From: Amycolatopsis sp. NBC_00345
GTDB lineage: Bacteria > Actinomycetota > Actinomycetes > Mycobacteriales > Pseudonocardiaceae
DNA length: 64,000 nt
Direction: 5' to 3'
NCBI RefSeq assembly: GCF_036116635.1
Contig: NZ_CP107995.1
Span: forward strand, 4,774,001 to 4,838,000
Made by a program: the position numbers and the translations under genes. The notes under the pieces were generated by a model that saw only the letters and a program-made list of their open reading frames with translations, did no database searches and was not told the DNA's origin. The first letter of the stretch is position 1; every line of letters begins with the position of its first letter. Shown here piece after piece: positions 17,445 to 26,043 of the stretch.

Positions 17445-18695
17445 TCAGTTCACGCAGCCGGTGGCGTTCGACGTCACCGGCTGCTGCGGCGTTCCCGGAA
17501 CCCCGCTGGACGGCGGTGTCGCGGACTCGGTCACCGCAATCGGCCGGACGCCGCCGTTGTTGTGACCGGCCGAAGGCGGCGTGGTCGCGGTGCCGGTCTC
17601 GCCGCCGGCACCGGCGGCGGAGCTGGCCGCGGACCCGATCTGGTCCTGCACGAACGCCTTGACCTGCGCCGGGTTGACCTTCACCGCGTCACCGTCGGAC
17701 GGGGTCGCCAGTGAGAGGCTCTGCACCGGGATGGTGACGAAGCCGATCGAGCCCGAGCTGATGCCGTGCAGCTGCTGGGCGAAGCTCAGGATGTCCCAGC
17801 CCTGGTCCAGCACCACGGAGCCCTGCAGCGCGTCGACGAGCGCGGTGAGCTGCGACGGGTTGGTGAGCGTGCCGGAGCTGAGCACGTTCTTGGCCATGCC
17901 GGCCAGGAACGCCTGCTGGCGGGCGATCCGGTCCAGGTCGCCGTTGGGCAGGCCGTGGCGCTGCCGGACGAAGGCGAGCGCCTGCGCGCCGGACAGCGTC
18001 TGCGGGCCGGCCGGGAAGTTCGCGCCGGAGTAGCTGTCGTTCACCGGCGCCTTGAGGCACACCTGCACCCCGCCGACGGCCTGGCTGAGCGCGGCGAACC
18101 CGGCGAGGTTCACGGCCGCGTAGTGGTTGATGGTCAGCCCGGTGAGCTCCTGGACGGCGGCGATCGCGGACTTCGCGCCCTCGGCGTCGGCCGCGACCTC
18201 CAGCTGCGGGCCACTGAGCCCCTGGGACTGCAGGTGCGAGCGCGAGGCGGCGCGGGCGCGGCTGTACGCGGAGTTGATCTTGTGCTTGCCGAACCCCGGA
18301 ACGTCCACATAGGAGTCGCGCGGGATGGAGATCGCCGTGGCCGCCGCGCCGCCGACCGGCACGTGCACGACGATCATGGTGTCGGTGGTGTCGCCGCCGT
18401 CGTCGCCGCTGCCGGCGTGCAACGCGTCGAGCACGTTCTGTGGCAACGGGTTACCGTTCGAGTCGGTGCGCGAGTCGAGCCCGACGAGCAGGATGTTCTG
18501 CGCGACCTTCAACGGCTCACCGGCGGGCGAATCGGGCAACTGGGCGGAAGGCGGGATGATGTCGGCCGTGACGATGCCGGCGTCCAGCCGGTTCAGCTGC
18601 GCCCAGGCGTACCCCGAGGCGGCCAGAACCAGTGTCGACACCACGCCCACCGCGACGCGGCGACCTACGCGGCTGCCCCGAGACGTGACCGGCAC
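17445..18695 (-). CDS. LytR-CpsA-Psr (LCP) family cell-wall ligase
   Basis: A 416-residue protein with one N-terminal membrane anchor (about 12-31) and an extracellular LCP domain. NILLVGLDSRTD, TTDTMIVVHVP, ISIPRDSYVDVPG and KINSAYSRA are the phosphoprenyl/Mg-binding motifs, with the conserved Asp/Arg residues. FVRQRHGLPNGDLDRIARQQ is the second signature. A Ser/Gly/Pro-rich C-terminal tail follows. LCP proteins attach glycopolymers (arabinogalactan, teichoic acids) to peptidoglycan. The GTG start is supported by AAGGGGAAT. The 260-bp upstream region separates it from the dprE2 gene. Confidence 0.93.
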   Translation of the reverse strand: MPVTSRGSRVGRRVAVGVVSTLVLAASGYAWAQLNRLDAGIVTADIIPPSAQLPDSPAGEPLKVAQNILLVGLDSRTDSNGNPLPQNVLDALHAGSGDDGGDTTDTMIVVHVPVGGAAATAISIPRDSYVDVPGFGKHKINSAYSRARAASRSHLQSQGLSGPQLEVAADAEGAKSAIAAVQELTGLTINHYAAVNLAGFAALSQAVGGVQVCLKAPVNDSYSGANFPAGPQTLSGAQALAFVRQRHGLPNGDLDRIARQQAFLAGMAKNVLSSGTLTNPSQLTALVDALQGSVVLDQGWDILSFAQQLHGISSGSIGFVTIPVQSLSLATPSDGDAVKVNPAQVKAFVQDQIGSAASSAAGAGGETGTATTPPSAGHNNGGVRPIAVTESATPPSSGVPGTPQQPVTSNATGCVN

Positions 18696-18956
18696 GGCGG
18701 ATTCCCCTTAGCTTGGCGAAGATGTGAGCCCCTGTCTTCGAGGATCACCGCGTTAGCTGGGAATAAGCTGAGAATCCTGTCGTAAAGATGTGATGGAGCC
18801 CGTTCGGCGCAGCCTTTGTGACCGGCACGACAGGACTTCGCAACACGGTGTGCCGCTTCGGGTACGGGGAGTTCCGCCACCGGGCCGGACCGTGTTAACG
18901 GGAGATTTCGCGCTCCCCGCACGGAATGTGGCTGCCGGGGCTGATGGGACCGCGGC

Positions 18957-19700
18957 TCAGCGCGGCATCCGCCGCCACACCGCGCGCGGGAGCAGACGCA
19001 GCACCGCGAACGCCAGTCGCAGCACGCCCGGCACCCAGACGACCCCGCGGCGTCGCCGGAGTGCGGCCACGGTGGCGTCCGCGACCTGATCCGGCGTGCT
19101 GGAGAACGGCGCCGGTGTCATGCCCTCGGTCATCCGGCCGATGACAAAGCCCGGCCGCACCACGAGGAGGTGCACGCCGGTGCCGTGGAGGGCGTCGGCG
19201 AGGCCGGACGCGAAGCCGTCGAGACCGGCCTTTGCCGAGCCGTAGACATAGTTGGCGCGGCGGACGCGGATGCCGGCCACCGAGGAGAACACCACGAGGC
19301 TGCCGGAACCCTGCGCGCGCAGCAGTTCCGCCGCGTGCGTGAGGACGGCGACCTGCGCGACGTAGTCGGTGTGCACGATCGCGGCGGCGTGCGCGGCATC
19401 GGCCTCCGCGCGGGACTGGTCGCCGAGGATGCCGAAGGCCAGCACCACCACGTCCAGCGGGCCGTGCTCGGCGATCAGGCCGTCGAGGAACGGGCGGTGC
19501 GCGGCGAGGTCGTCGGCGTCGAAGTCCGCGGTCACGACGGCCTCGGCGCCCGCCGAACGCAGGGCCGTCACCTGCGCCGACAGATCCGCGCCCGGCCGCG
19601 CGGCCAGCACGAACCGCCGCGCCCCGCCCGCGGCCAGCCGCGACGCGACCGCCGTCCCGATCTCGCTCCGGCCACCCAGCACCAGCACTGTTCCGCTCAC
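18957..19700 (-). CDS. dprE2: Decaprenylphospho-beta-D-erythro-pentofuranosid-2-ulose 2-reductase
   Basis: A 247-residue SDR that matches mycobacterial DprE2 closely in local motifs: VLVLGGRSEIGTAVA, VVLAFGILGD, the FSSVAGIRVRRANYVYGSAKAGLDGF catalytic stretch (read as Ser...YGSAK), LVVRPGFVIGRMTEG, and a C-terminal VWVPGVLRL...LPRAVWRRMP membrane-associating tail. DprE2 completes epimerisation of decaprenyl-phosphoryl ribose to arabinose, the arabinan donor. GTG start at 19700. The oxidase partner DprE1, usually next door, is not in the window. It lies beside the LCP ligase, which acts in the same wall. Confidence 0.85.
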   Translation of the reverse strand: MSGTVLVLGGRSEIGTAVASRLAAGGARRFVLAARPGADLSAQVTALRSAGAEAVVTADFDADDLAAHRPFLDGLIAEHGPLDVVVLAFGILGDQSRAEADAAHAAAIVHTDYVAQVAVLTHAAELLRAQGSGSLVVFSSVAGIRVRRANYVYGSAKAGLDGFASGLADALHGTGVHLLVVRPGFVIGRMTEGMTPAPFSSTPDQVADATVAALRRRRGVVWVPGVLRLAFAVLRLLPRAVWRRMPR

Positions 19701-19759
19701 GCGCGGCAGTCTGCCAGCCCCCGGCCGGCCCCTACCGGGTGGCCTGCTTCACAAACTGC

Positions 19760-19782
19760 AACTTTGCAGAACGTGCAAGTTT
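19760..19782. promoter_or_regulatory. Candidate TetR operator
   Basis: AACTTTGCA-GAACG-TGCAAGTTT is an inverted repeat (8 of 9 arm positions pair) that overlaps CTGCAACTTTGCAG, another dyad. It lies 18 bp before the TetR start. Its A/T content is far above the surroundings. Confidence 0.6.
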
Positions 19783-19800
19783 CCCGCTACCCTGGTCCGC

Positions 19801-20409
19801 ATGCCCCCCGCCGGCCTGCGCGAGCGCAAGAAGCTCGAAACCCACCGGACGCTCGCCACCATCGCCGTCCGGCTGGTCGGCGAGCGCGGTCTGGACCACG
19901 TGACGGTCGAGGACATCGCCGCCGAGGCCGGGGTCTCCGCGCGCACCTTCTTCAACTACTTCGCGTCCAAAGAGGACTCCGTGGTGATCGCCTACGCCGA
20001 CCACGCCGAGCGCGCCCACCGGATGGTCGGCCGCATCACCGCGCAGCCGGCCGGGATCGGCGCCCGCGACGCGCTGGTCGCCGCGCTGCGCGAGGACCTG
20101 GCCGAAATCGCCGGGCACCGCGACGAGTGGCTCACCCGGATCCGGATCATCAAGGAGAACCCGGGCCTGACGCTGCGGGCGATGTCGCTCAGCTCCGAAG
20201 CCGTCGAGCCGATCGTCGCCGCCATCGCGCGGCGCAGCGGCACCGACCCGGCGAAGGACGTGTTCCCGTCGCTGCTGCTGAGCGCGATCGGCGGCGCGAT
20301 GAACGCCGCCCTGATGCTCTGGCGCGACCTCGGCGGCCGGCGCCCGCTGCTCGAACTCTTCGACGAGGCCGTCGCGGCACTGGCCACCGGGCTCGCCGAC
20401 CCGCGCTGA
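19801..20409 (+). CDS. TetR-family regulator of the adjacent MFS exporter
   Basis: A 202-residue protein with the AcrR-type HTH (LATIAVRLVGERGLDHVTVE, then AEAGVSARTFFNYFASKED) and a C-terminal domain of the MftR/TetR_C_17-like kind. It lies directly upstream of a DHA2 exporter on the same strand, 79 bp apart. A strong palindrome before its own start suggests autorepression and co-control of the exporter. ATG 19801 has no obvious ribosome site and may be leaderless. Confidence 0.9.
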   Translation: MPPAGLRERKKLETHRTLATIAVRLVGERGLDHVTVEDIAAEAGVSARTFFNYFASKEDSVVIAYADHAERAHRMVGRITAQPAGIGARDALVAALREDLAEIAGHRDEWLTRIRIIKENPGLTLRAMSLSSEAVEPIVAAIARRSGTDPAKDVFPSLLLSAIGGAMNAALMLWRDLGGRRPLLELFDEAVAALATGLADPR

Positions 20410-20488
20410 ACGACCGGCACCGAACGACCGGCACTGGCCGACCCGCACCGAAAAGCTCCGCTTCATCCGCGCTACCGAGGGGATCACC

Positions 20489-22045
20489 GTGTCCGTATCC
20501 GAAGCCGAGGCGCCCGGCGCGTCGGCCGTGATGAGCCGGCAGCAGGTGCTGCAGGCGATGTCCGGGCTGATGATGGGCATCTTCGTCGCCATCCTCGCCT
20601 CCACCGTGGTCGCGAACGCGCTGCCGCGGATCGTGTCCGAGCTGGGCGGCTCGCAGGCGTCCTACACCTGGGTGGTGACCACGGAGCTGCTCGCGATGAC
20701 GGCGACGGTTCCGTTGTGGGGCAAGCTTTCCGACCTGTACAACAAGAAGCTGCTGATCCAGCTCTCGCTCGGGCTGTTCGTGGTCGGCTCGCTGGTGGCC
20801 GGGTTCGCGCCGAACATCGAGCTGCTGATCGTCAGCCGCGTCGCGCAGGGCATCGGCGGCGGCGGGCTGACGGCGCTGGCCCAGGTGATCATGGCGGCGA
20901 TCGTCTCGCCGCGGCAGCTGGGCAAGTTCTCCGGCATCTTCGGCGCCGTCTTCGCCGTGGGCACCGTCGCGGGGCCGCTGATCGGCGGCGTCATGGTGGA
21001 CACCTCGTGGCTCGGCTGGCGCTGGTGCTTCTTCCTCGGTGTCCCGTTCGCGGTCGCCGCGATCCTGCTGCTGCAGCGCACGCTGAAGCTGCCGACGATC
21101 CGGCGGGACGCGAAGGTGGACTATCTCGGCGCGTTCCTGATCATGCTCGGGGTGTCCACCCTGCTCGTCTGGTCCTCGCTGGCGGGCACCGAGTTCGCCT
21201 GGGGCTCCTGGCAGACGGCGGTGCTCGTGCCGGCCGGGCTGGCCGTGCTCGCGCTGGCGGTGTTCGTGGAGACGAAGGTGCCGGAGCCGATCATCCCCCT
21301 GAAGCTGTTCCGCAACCGCACGGTCACGCTCACCACCGTCGCGAGCTTCCTCGTCGGCGTGGCGATGTTCGGCGGCACCGTGTTCCTGTCGCAGTACTTC
21401 CAGCTCTCGCTCGGCAAGTCGCCGACGGTGGCCGGGCTGATGAGCCTGCCGATGATCTTCGGCCTGCTGGTCTCCTCGACCGTGTCCGGCCAGCTGATCA
21501 GCCGCACCGGGCGGTGGAAGGGCCACCTGCTGCTCGGCTCGGTGCTGATGGCCGCGGGGCTGGGCCTGCTCGGGCTGATCGACGCGCACACGAGCATCGT
21601 GGTGCTGAGCCTGTTCATGCTGGTGCTGGGCATCGGCGTCGGCATGCTGATGCAGAACCTGGTGCTGGTGACGCAGAACGACGTGCCGGCGCACGACCTC
21701 GGCGCGGCGACGTCCACGCTGTCGTTCTTCCGCAGCCTCGGCGGCTCGATCGGGGTGAGCGCGCTCGGCGCGGTGCTGGCCAACCGGGTCAGCACGCTGA
21801 TCGCCCAGGGCCTCGGCCCGATGCCGGGCGCGAGCGGCGAGGGCGGGAAGGTGCCGAACCTGGCCGACCTGCCCGAGCCGGTCGCGACCGTGGTCCGCGA
21901 GGCCTACGGGACCGCGACCAGCGACCTCTTCCTGATCAGCGCGCCGATCGCGCTGCTGGTCGTGGTGGCGGTGGCGTTCCTGAAGCACCTGCCGCTCAAG
22001 ACGCAGAGCGGGCTGGAGCGGATGGCGGAGGAAGAGGCGGCGTAG
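20489..22045 (+). CDS. MFS drug exporter, DHA2 family (14 TMS)
   Basis: The 518-residue protein shows about 14 hydrophobic segments. The family motifs are ASTVVANALPRIVSELGG (motif D1), the motif-A-like GKLSDLYNKKLLI, and GGGGLTALAQVI. DHA2 pumps expel drugs or metabolites by proton antiport. The GTG start lies 79 bp after the TetR stop. The spacer contains a small direct repeat (GAACGACCGGCAC twice). The exporter is probably derepressed when the TetR protein binds a toxic substrate. Confidence 0.92.
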   Translation: MSVSEAEAPGASAVMSRQQVLQAMSGLMMGIFVAILASTVVANALPRIVSELGGSQASYTWVVTTELLAMTATVPLWGKLSDLYNKKLLIQLSLGLFVVGSLVAGFAPNIELLIVSRVAQGIGGGGLTALAQVIMAAIVSPRQLGKFSGIFGAVFAVGTVAGPLIGGVMVDTSWLGWRWCFFLGVPFAVAAILLLQRTLKLPTIRRDAKVDYLGAFLIMLGVSTLLVWSSLAGTEFAWGSWQTAVLVPAGLAVLALAVFVETKVPEPIIPLKLFRNRTVTLTTVASFLVGVAMFGGTVFLSQYFQLSLGKSPTVAGLMSLPMIFGLLVSSTVSGQLISRTGRWKGHLLLGSVLMAAGLGLLGLIDAHTSIVVLSLFMLVLGIGVGMLMQNLVLVTQNDVPAHDLGAATSTLSFFRSLGGSIGVSALGAVLANRVSTLIAQGLGPMPGASGEGGKVPNLADLPEPVATVVREAYGTATSDLFLISAPIALLVVVAVAFLKHLPLKTQSGLERMAEEEAA

Positions 22046-22060
22046 TCCTACAGTGCTCCG

Positions 22061-23050
22061 GTGACTGTGGACGACGGGTTCGGCGAACTGCTGGAGCGGC
22101 ACCGCCGTGAGATCCGGGTGCACTGCTACCGGATGAGCGGTTCGTTCGAGGAGGCCGAAGACCTGACGCAGGAGGCGTTCCTGCGGGCGTGGAAGGGCCG
22201 GGCCTCGTTCGAGGGCCGGGCGAGCGTGCGGACGTGGCTGTACCGGATCGCCACCAACGTCTGCCTCGACGCGCTCGCCCGGCGCCCCCGCCGGGCGCTG
22301 CCCGATGAGCTGACTCCCGCAGCCGACCCGTACGCCGGGGAACTGGCCGCGCTGGACCGGCCGTGGCTCGGGCCGTTCCCCGACCGCCTGCTGGACGCCG
22401 CGGCGCCGGACGACACCGGCGCCGCGGTCGTCGAGCGGGAGACGATCGAGCTGGCGTTCCTCGCCGCGATCCAGCTCCTGCCGCCGCGCCAGCGGGCCGC
22501 GCTGGTACTGCGGGACGTGCTCGACTGGTCGGCCAAGGACACCGCGGCGCTGCTGGAGACTTCGGTGGCGTCGGCCAACAGCGCGCTGCAGCGGGCGCGG
22601 GAGACGCTGCGTTCGCGGCTGCCCGCCCGGCGCGCCGACTGGTCCGCGCCGGCGGCGACCACGGCCGGGGAAACGGCTCTGCTGCGCCGATTCGTCGCCG
22701 CGTACGAGTCCGCGGACCTGAGCGCCGTCGTCGAGTTGCTCCGCGAGGACGCCCGCGCGGTCATGCCGCCGTTCCCGCTGTGGTTCGACAGCCGGGCCCG
22801 GATCGTCGCGGCGCTGTCGACGAGTTTCGACGCGGAGTCGCCGTACTTCACCGGCCGCTTCCGGATGGTGCCGATCCGGGCGAACCGGTCCCCGGCAGTG
22901 GCCACTTACGTGTGCCGCCGCGGCGAAAACGAGTTCCGCCGTTTCGGTGTCACAGTGCTCACGGTCGAGCACGGGCTGGTGACCGCGATGGCCGCGTTCG
23001 AGACGCCTTCGTTCGCGCCTTACGGCCTGCCGGAAACACTCCGGGGATGA
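22061..23050 (+). CDS. ECF sigma factor, SigG-like, with SnoaL-like C-terminal domain
   Basis: A 329-residue ECF factor. Region 2 is at about residues 8-75 (HCYRMSGSFEEAEDLTQEAFLRAW, then ASVRTWLYRIATNVCLDAL). The conserved PFPDRLLD linker follows. Region 4 is at about 140-195 (LPPRQRAALVLRDVLDWSAK). A SnoaL-like domain from about 205 carries the fused regulatory role typical of Mtb SigG-type factors with no separate anti-sigma gene. GTG start 15 bp after the exporter stop, so co-transcription is possible. A strong terminator follows. Confidence 0.9.
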   Translation: MTVDDGFGELLERHRREIRVHCYRMSGSFEEAEDLTQEAFLRAWKGRASFEGRASVRTWLYRIATNVCLDALARRPRRALPDELTPAADPYAGELAALDRPWLGPFPDRLLDAAAPDDTGAAVVERETIELAFLAAIQLLPPRQRAALVLRDVLDWSAKDTAALLETSVASANSALQRARETLRSRLPARRADWSAPAATTAGETALLRRFVAAYESADLSAVVELLREDARAVMPPFPLWFDSRARIVAALSTSFDAESPYFTGRFRMVPIRANRSPAVATYVCRRGENEFRRFGVTVLTVEHGLVTAMAAFETPSFAPYGLPETLRG

Positions 23051-23054
23051 GAAA

Positions 23055-23093
23055 GCCCGGCCCGGCGATTCACGTGGAATCGCCGGACCGGGC
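23055..23093. terminator. Strong GC-rich hairpin after the sigma gene
   Basis: GCCCGGCCCGGCGATTCAC pairs with GTGGAATCGCCGGACCGGGC with one mismatch and one bulge. It starts 4 bp after the stop of the sigma gene and is 94 bp from the convergent WhiB stop, so it can serve both. Confidence 0.8.
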
Positions 23094-23186
23094 CCAATGC
23101 CGGATCCCCAGTGGGGCGCTACTCAAATGACGCCGCCGGGAGAGGCGCTCTCGCCCTCGTCGCCGGGAGTGGTCACCGGCGCGCGG

Positions 23187-23462
23187 TCAGGCGGCGCGGT
23201 GCCGTTCTCCGGCGGCTGCGGTACGGGTGCGGACCAGCTTTCGGCGCTCCACCTCGGTGGTACCGCCGAAGACTCCGTTGTCCAGCCCGTTGTCGAGGGC
23301 GTAGGAAAGACAGGCCTCGCGGACCGGGCAGCGCGCGCAGACAGCCTTCGCCTGGGCGACCTGCCGGGCACCGGGCCCGACTTCAGAGATCGGGAAGAAC
23401 AGTTCCGGATCCTCGTCCTGGCAGGCTGCGCGAGACAGCCAGCCGGTGGTCGTGAGTTCCAT
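23187..23462 (-). CDS. WhiB-family iron-sulfur regulator
   Basis: A 91-residue WhiB protein with the four cluster cysteines at 14, 42, 45 and 51 (AAC, then VCARCPVREAC). The family turn usually written GVWGG is GVFGG here, followed by a basic tail RRKLVRTRT for DNA contact. WhiB proteins bind a 4Fe-4S cluster and the primary sigma factor to redirect transcription. The start is well separated (470 bp) from the divergent fused sigma gene. Which paralogue it is cannot be decided by eye. Confidence 0.93.
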   Translation of the reverse strand: MELTTTGWLSRAACQDEDPELFFPISEVGPGARQVAQAKAVCARCPVREACLSYALDNGLDNGVFGGTTEVERRKLVRTRTAAAGERHRAA

Positions 23463-23932
23463 TGTCGCGTTTCACCTCCTGCCATTCATTGTCATTTCAC
23501 GGTCAACCGAGTTCTCCCGGGCGCGCGGCACCGCTCATCAGGTGAGGCGCTCGGTGGGTTCTCGATCGCACTGCCCGGGCCCAGAAGGGCGGGTGGGCAA
23601 CCGAATATCCAACGTACCAGGGATCGGGAATCTTCCCAGCCCTTCCGCTTCAGGTCACACCACAACTTGCTTGCGCCGCGCCGAGCCCGTGTCCGACGAG
23701 CCGCCGGCGCCGGCTGTCCAGCGCGACACGCGGGCCCGCGGCCGAGAATCCGTCAAGGACTCCTTGCCCGCGTGCGACGCGGGCAAGGAGTCCTTGACGG
23801 CGTGCCCGAGGGAGGTACCCCGGTACGCGCGGGGTTACTCGCGGTGCCGTGATCCGATCGTTACACCCGGAGGGCCGCTCACCGCACCTGAGTCATCGGG
23901 ACTGTTTCCGGGACGAAGGGCGGTGGGCGAGG
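23463..23932. other. Divergent intergenic region between WhiB and the fused sigma gene
   Basis: This 470-bp gap holds no convincing gene. It carries repeat family B copy 1 (23751-23799) and must contain the WhiB promoter on its left and the sigma promoter on its right. The frame of the sigma gene stays open upstream to GTG 23849, so a longer N-terminus cannot be excluded. Confidence 0.6.
23751..23799. repeat. 49-bp palindromic repeat, family B, copy 1
   Basis: CGTCAAGGACTCCTTGCCCG and its reverse complement (arms of about 22 bp, loop TGCGA region). Same length and layout as copy 2 at 25108. This copy lies between divergent genes, where a terminator would not be expected. Confidence 0.88.
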
Positions 23933-25102
23933 GTGGAGGACTTCTTCCGCGCCGAGTTCGTGCCGCTCGTGGCGTTCCTGTGCAAGGCGGGGGTGGCGCC
24001 CGCGTTGGCCCGCGACGTCGCCGCGGAGGCGCTGTTGCAGGCCACCGAGTTGCAGGCGGCCGGGGCGTGGCCGCCCGCCGGGGACCCGCGGGTCTGGGTG
24101 CGGCTGGTGGCCGCGCGCGTCGCGGACGAGCAGGCCTGGCTCGACGACGACCAGCCCGGCGAGGACGACGACAAGCTGACCGCGCTCGTCGAGCAGAACG
24201 CGCGGGTCATCGAAGTGCTGGCCACCCTGCCGGACACACAGCGGACGGTGCTGGTCTGGTCGCTGGACGGCTTCACGCCCGCGGACGTCGCCGCGGCCCT
24301 GCGGATGCCCCCCGCCACCGTGCGCTCCAACCTGCGGCACGCGCGGGACCGGCTCCGGCGCCGGGCCACCGCGCACGGCGCGGCACCCATGGACCAAGAG
24401 GAGGCCGTGATGGCCGTGGTACTCGAAGCGGACGCAGCCCTGCACGACTCGCTCAAGCTCGGCCTCGACGCCGACATCGAGACGGCACTGACGCGGGTGA
24501 AGGACCAGGCGCGCGAGAAGCCGGCACCCGCGTTCCCGGAGCACTGGTTGCCGCTGGACGGCCCGGTCACCGCCGCGGTCGCCGGGGACCACCGGGCGGC
24601 GGCCCGGCTGCTGGAGATCATCCGGCCGCTGGTGGTCCGGTACTGCCGCGGCCGCGTCGGCGGGCTGGAACGCTCGTACTCCTCGGCCGACGACCTCGCG
24701 CAGGAGGTGTGCCTCGCGGTCCTCACCGCGCTGCCCGCCTACCGCGACCAGGGCCGCCCGTTCCTCGCCTTCGTCTACGGCATCGCGCAGCACAAGGTCG
24801 CCGACGCCCACCGCGCCGCGGCCCGCAACCGCACCGAGCCGGTCCCCGACCTCCCGGACAGCGCCGCGACCGAGCACGGCCCGGAACAGCTGGCCCTGCA
24901 AGGAGAACTGAACGACCGGCTGTCGCGCCTTCTGGACGTCCTGCCCGACCGCCAGCGCGACATCGTCCTGCTGCGCGTCGTGGTCGGCCTCTCGGCGGAG
25001 GAGACGGCCGACGCCGTGGGCTCCACCCCGGGCGCCGTCCGGGTCTCCCAGCACCGCGCGTTGCTGCGGCTGCGGCGGCTGCTTTCCGCTCGCGAGCAGT
25101 GA
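23933..25102 (+). CDS. Tandem ECF sigma-factor fusion (ECF-like plus SigD-like)
   Basis: A single 389-residue frame carries two sigma units. Unit 1 (residues 1-150) has region 2 (FFRAEFVPLVAFLCKAG, DPRVWVRLVAARVA) and region 4 (LATLPDTQRTVLVWSLDGFT, PPATVRSNLRHARDRLRRR). A linker (150-205) follows. Unit 2 (206-389) matches Mtb SigD motif by motif: EIIRPLVVRYCRGRVGGLER, SADDLAQEVCLAVLTALPAY, RPFLAFVYGIAQHKVADAHR, and LRVVVGLSAEETADAVGSTP. An AAGAGGAGG site at 24396-24404 precedes in-frame ATG 24410 (Met160), which could yield SigD alone. GTG 23933 fits the usual ECF N-terminus; in-frame GTG 23849 is an alternative. Confidence 0.85.
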   Translation: MEDFFRAEFVPLVAFLCKAGVAPALARDVAAEALLQATELQAAGAWPPAGDPRVWVRLVAARVADEQAWLDDDQPGEDDDKLTALVEQNARVIEVLATLPDTQRTVLVWSLDGFTPADVAAALRMPPATVRSNLRHARDRLRRRATAHGAAPMDQEEAVMAVVLEADAALHDSLKLGLDADIETALTRVKDQAREKPAPAFPEHWLPLDGPVTAAVAGDHRAAARLLEIIRPLVVRYCRGRVGGLERSYSSADDLAQEVCLAVLTALPAYRDQGRPFLAFVYGIAQHKVADAHRAAARNRTEPVPDLPDSAATEHGPEQLALQGELNDRLSRLLDVLPDRQRDIVLLRVVVGLSAEETADAVGSTPGAVRVSQHRALLRLRRLLSAREQ

Positions 25103-25107
25103 TGGTC

Positions 25108-25156
25108 CGTCAAGGCCTCCTTACCCGCGTCCTACGCGGGTAAGGAGGCCTTGACG
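25108..25156. repeat. 49-bp palindromic repeat, family B, copy 2
   Basis: CGTCAAGGCCTCCTTACCCG and its reverse complement around a short CGTCCTACG loop. It lies between the convergent ends of the fused sigma and LysR genes, 5 bp after the first stop, in the position of a bidirectional terminator. Confidence 0.9.
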
Positions 25157-25169
25157 GCCTTTGCGCCGC

Positions 25170-26018
25170 TCACGAGTCGGCGCCGAGCTTCGCGCGCACG
25201 AAGTCCGCGAGCGCCTGAGCCGGGCCTTCCGCGCCGTCGCGGGACAGGAGCATGAACTCGACCTCACCGGGGTCCGGGAGGCCGAGGCTGCCGGGCAGCG
25301 CGACGAGGTCCGCCGGGACGAGGCTGCGGGCGTGGGCCGTGACGCCGAGTCCGGCGGCCGCCGCGGCGCGCAGGCCGGTGAGGCTCGAGGTGAGGCACGC
25401 CGCGCGCCATTCGAGGCCCGCGCGCTCCAGCGCCTCGACCGCGAGCTGCCGCGTGACCGACGGCATCGGGTACTGCACCAGCGGCACCGGCTGCCCCGGC
25501 TCCAGCACGGTGGCCTCGGAGCCGATCCACACCAATGGCTCGCGCCGCAGCGGCGGGCCGTGGCCGGTGCCGGGCCGGCGTTTGCCGAGCACCAGGTCGA
25601 GCCGGCCCTCGGCGATGCGCTGGGCGAGCACGTCGGACAGCTCCACGTGCAGCTCGACGTCCACCAGCGGGTGACTGCGCCGCAGCCGCCGCAGGATCTC
25701 CGGCAGCACGCCGAGCGCGAAGTCCTCCGAGCAGCCGAACCGGACGCGCCCGCGGACCTCCACGCCGCGGAAGTGCCGGGCCGCGCGCTCCTCGGTGTCC
25801 ACAATGGTCTGGGCGAAGCCGAGCATCGCCTGTCCCCGCGCGGTGAGGTCGACCGCGTGCGTGTCACGCGCGAACAGCAGCCCGCCCGCTTCGCCCTCCA
25901 GCCGCCGGATGTGCTGGCTGACTGTGGGCTGGCCCACACCCAGCCGGCGCGCCGCGGCCGTGAAGCTGCGGGTTTCGGCCACCGCGAGGAAGGAGCGGCA
26001 CAGACGGGGATCCAGCAT
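25170..26018 (-). CDS. LysR-family regulator
   Basis: A 282-residue LTTR with the HTH at residues 1-60 (MLDPRLCRSFLAVAETRSFT, then VGQPTVSQHIRRLEGEAGG) and a periplasmic-binding-like co-inducer domain. I chose ATG 26018 because the LTTR fold begins there; upstream in-frame ATGs at 26027 and 26063 exist, but the last lies inside a dyad that looks like the operator. Divergent from the transporter at 26116, its likely target. Confidence 0.9.
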   Translation of the reverse strand: MLDPRLCRSFLAVAETRSFTAAARRLGVGQPTVSQHIRRLEGEAGGLLFARDTHAVDLTARGQAMLGFAQTIVDTEERAARHFRGVEVRGRVRFGCSEDFALGVLPEILRRLRRSHPLVDVELHVELSDVLAQRIAEGRLDLVLGKRRPGTGHGPPLRREPLVWIGSEATVLEPGQPVPLVQYPMPSVTRQLAVEALERAGLEWRAACLTSSLTGLRAAAAAGLGVTAHARSLVPADLVALPGSLGLPDPGEVEFMLLSRDGAEGPAQALADFVRAKLGADS

Positions 26019-26043
26019 GCGGCCCATCTTATCGGCATCCACA

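Noticed and set aside
20189..22972. A very long open frame on the minus strand opposite the DHA2 exporter and sigma genes
   Set aside because: It runs antisense to two well-supported genes, is rich in Arg/His/Gln as expected for a high-GC shadow frame, and has no recognisable domain.
23849..23932. N-terminal extension of the fused sigma factor
   Set aside because: The added residues (IRSLHPEGRSPHLSHRD) are unlike ECF N-termini. GTG 23933 places region 2 at the usual position. It is kept only as an alternative.
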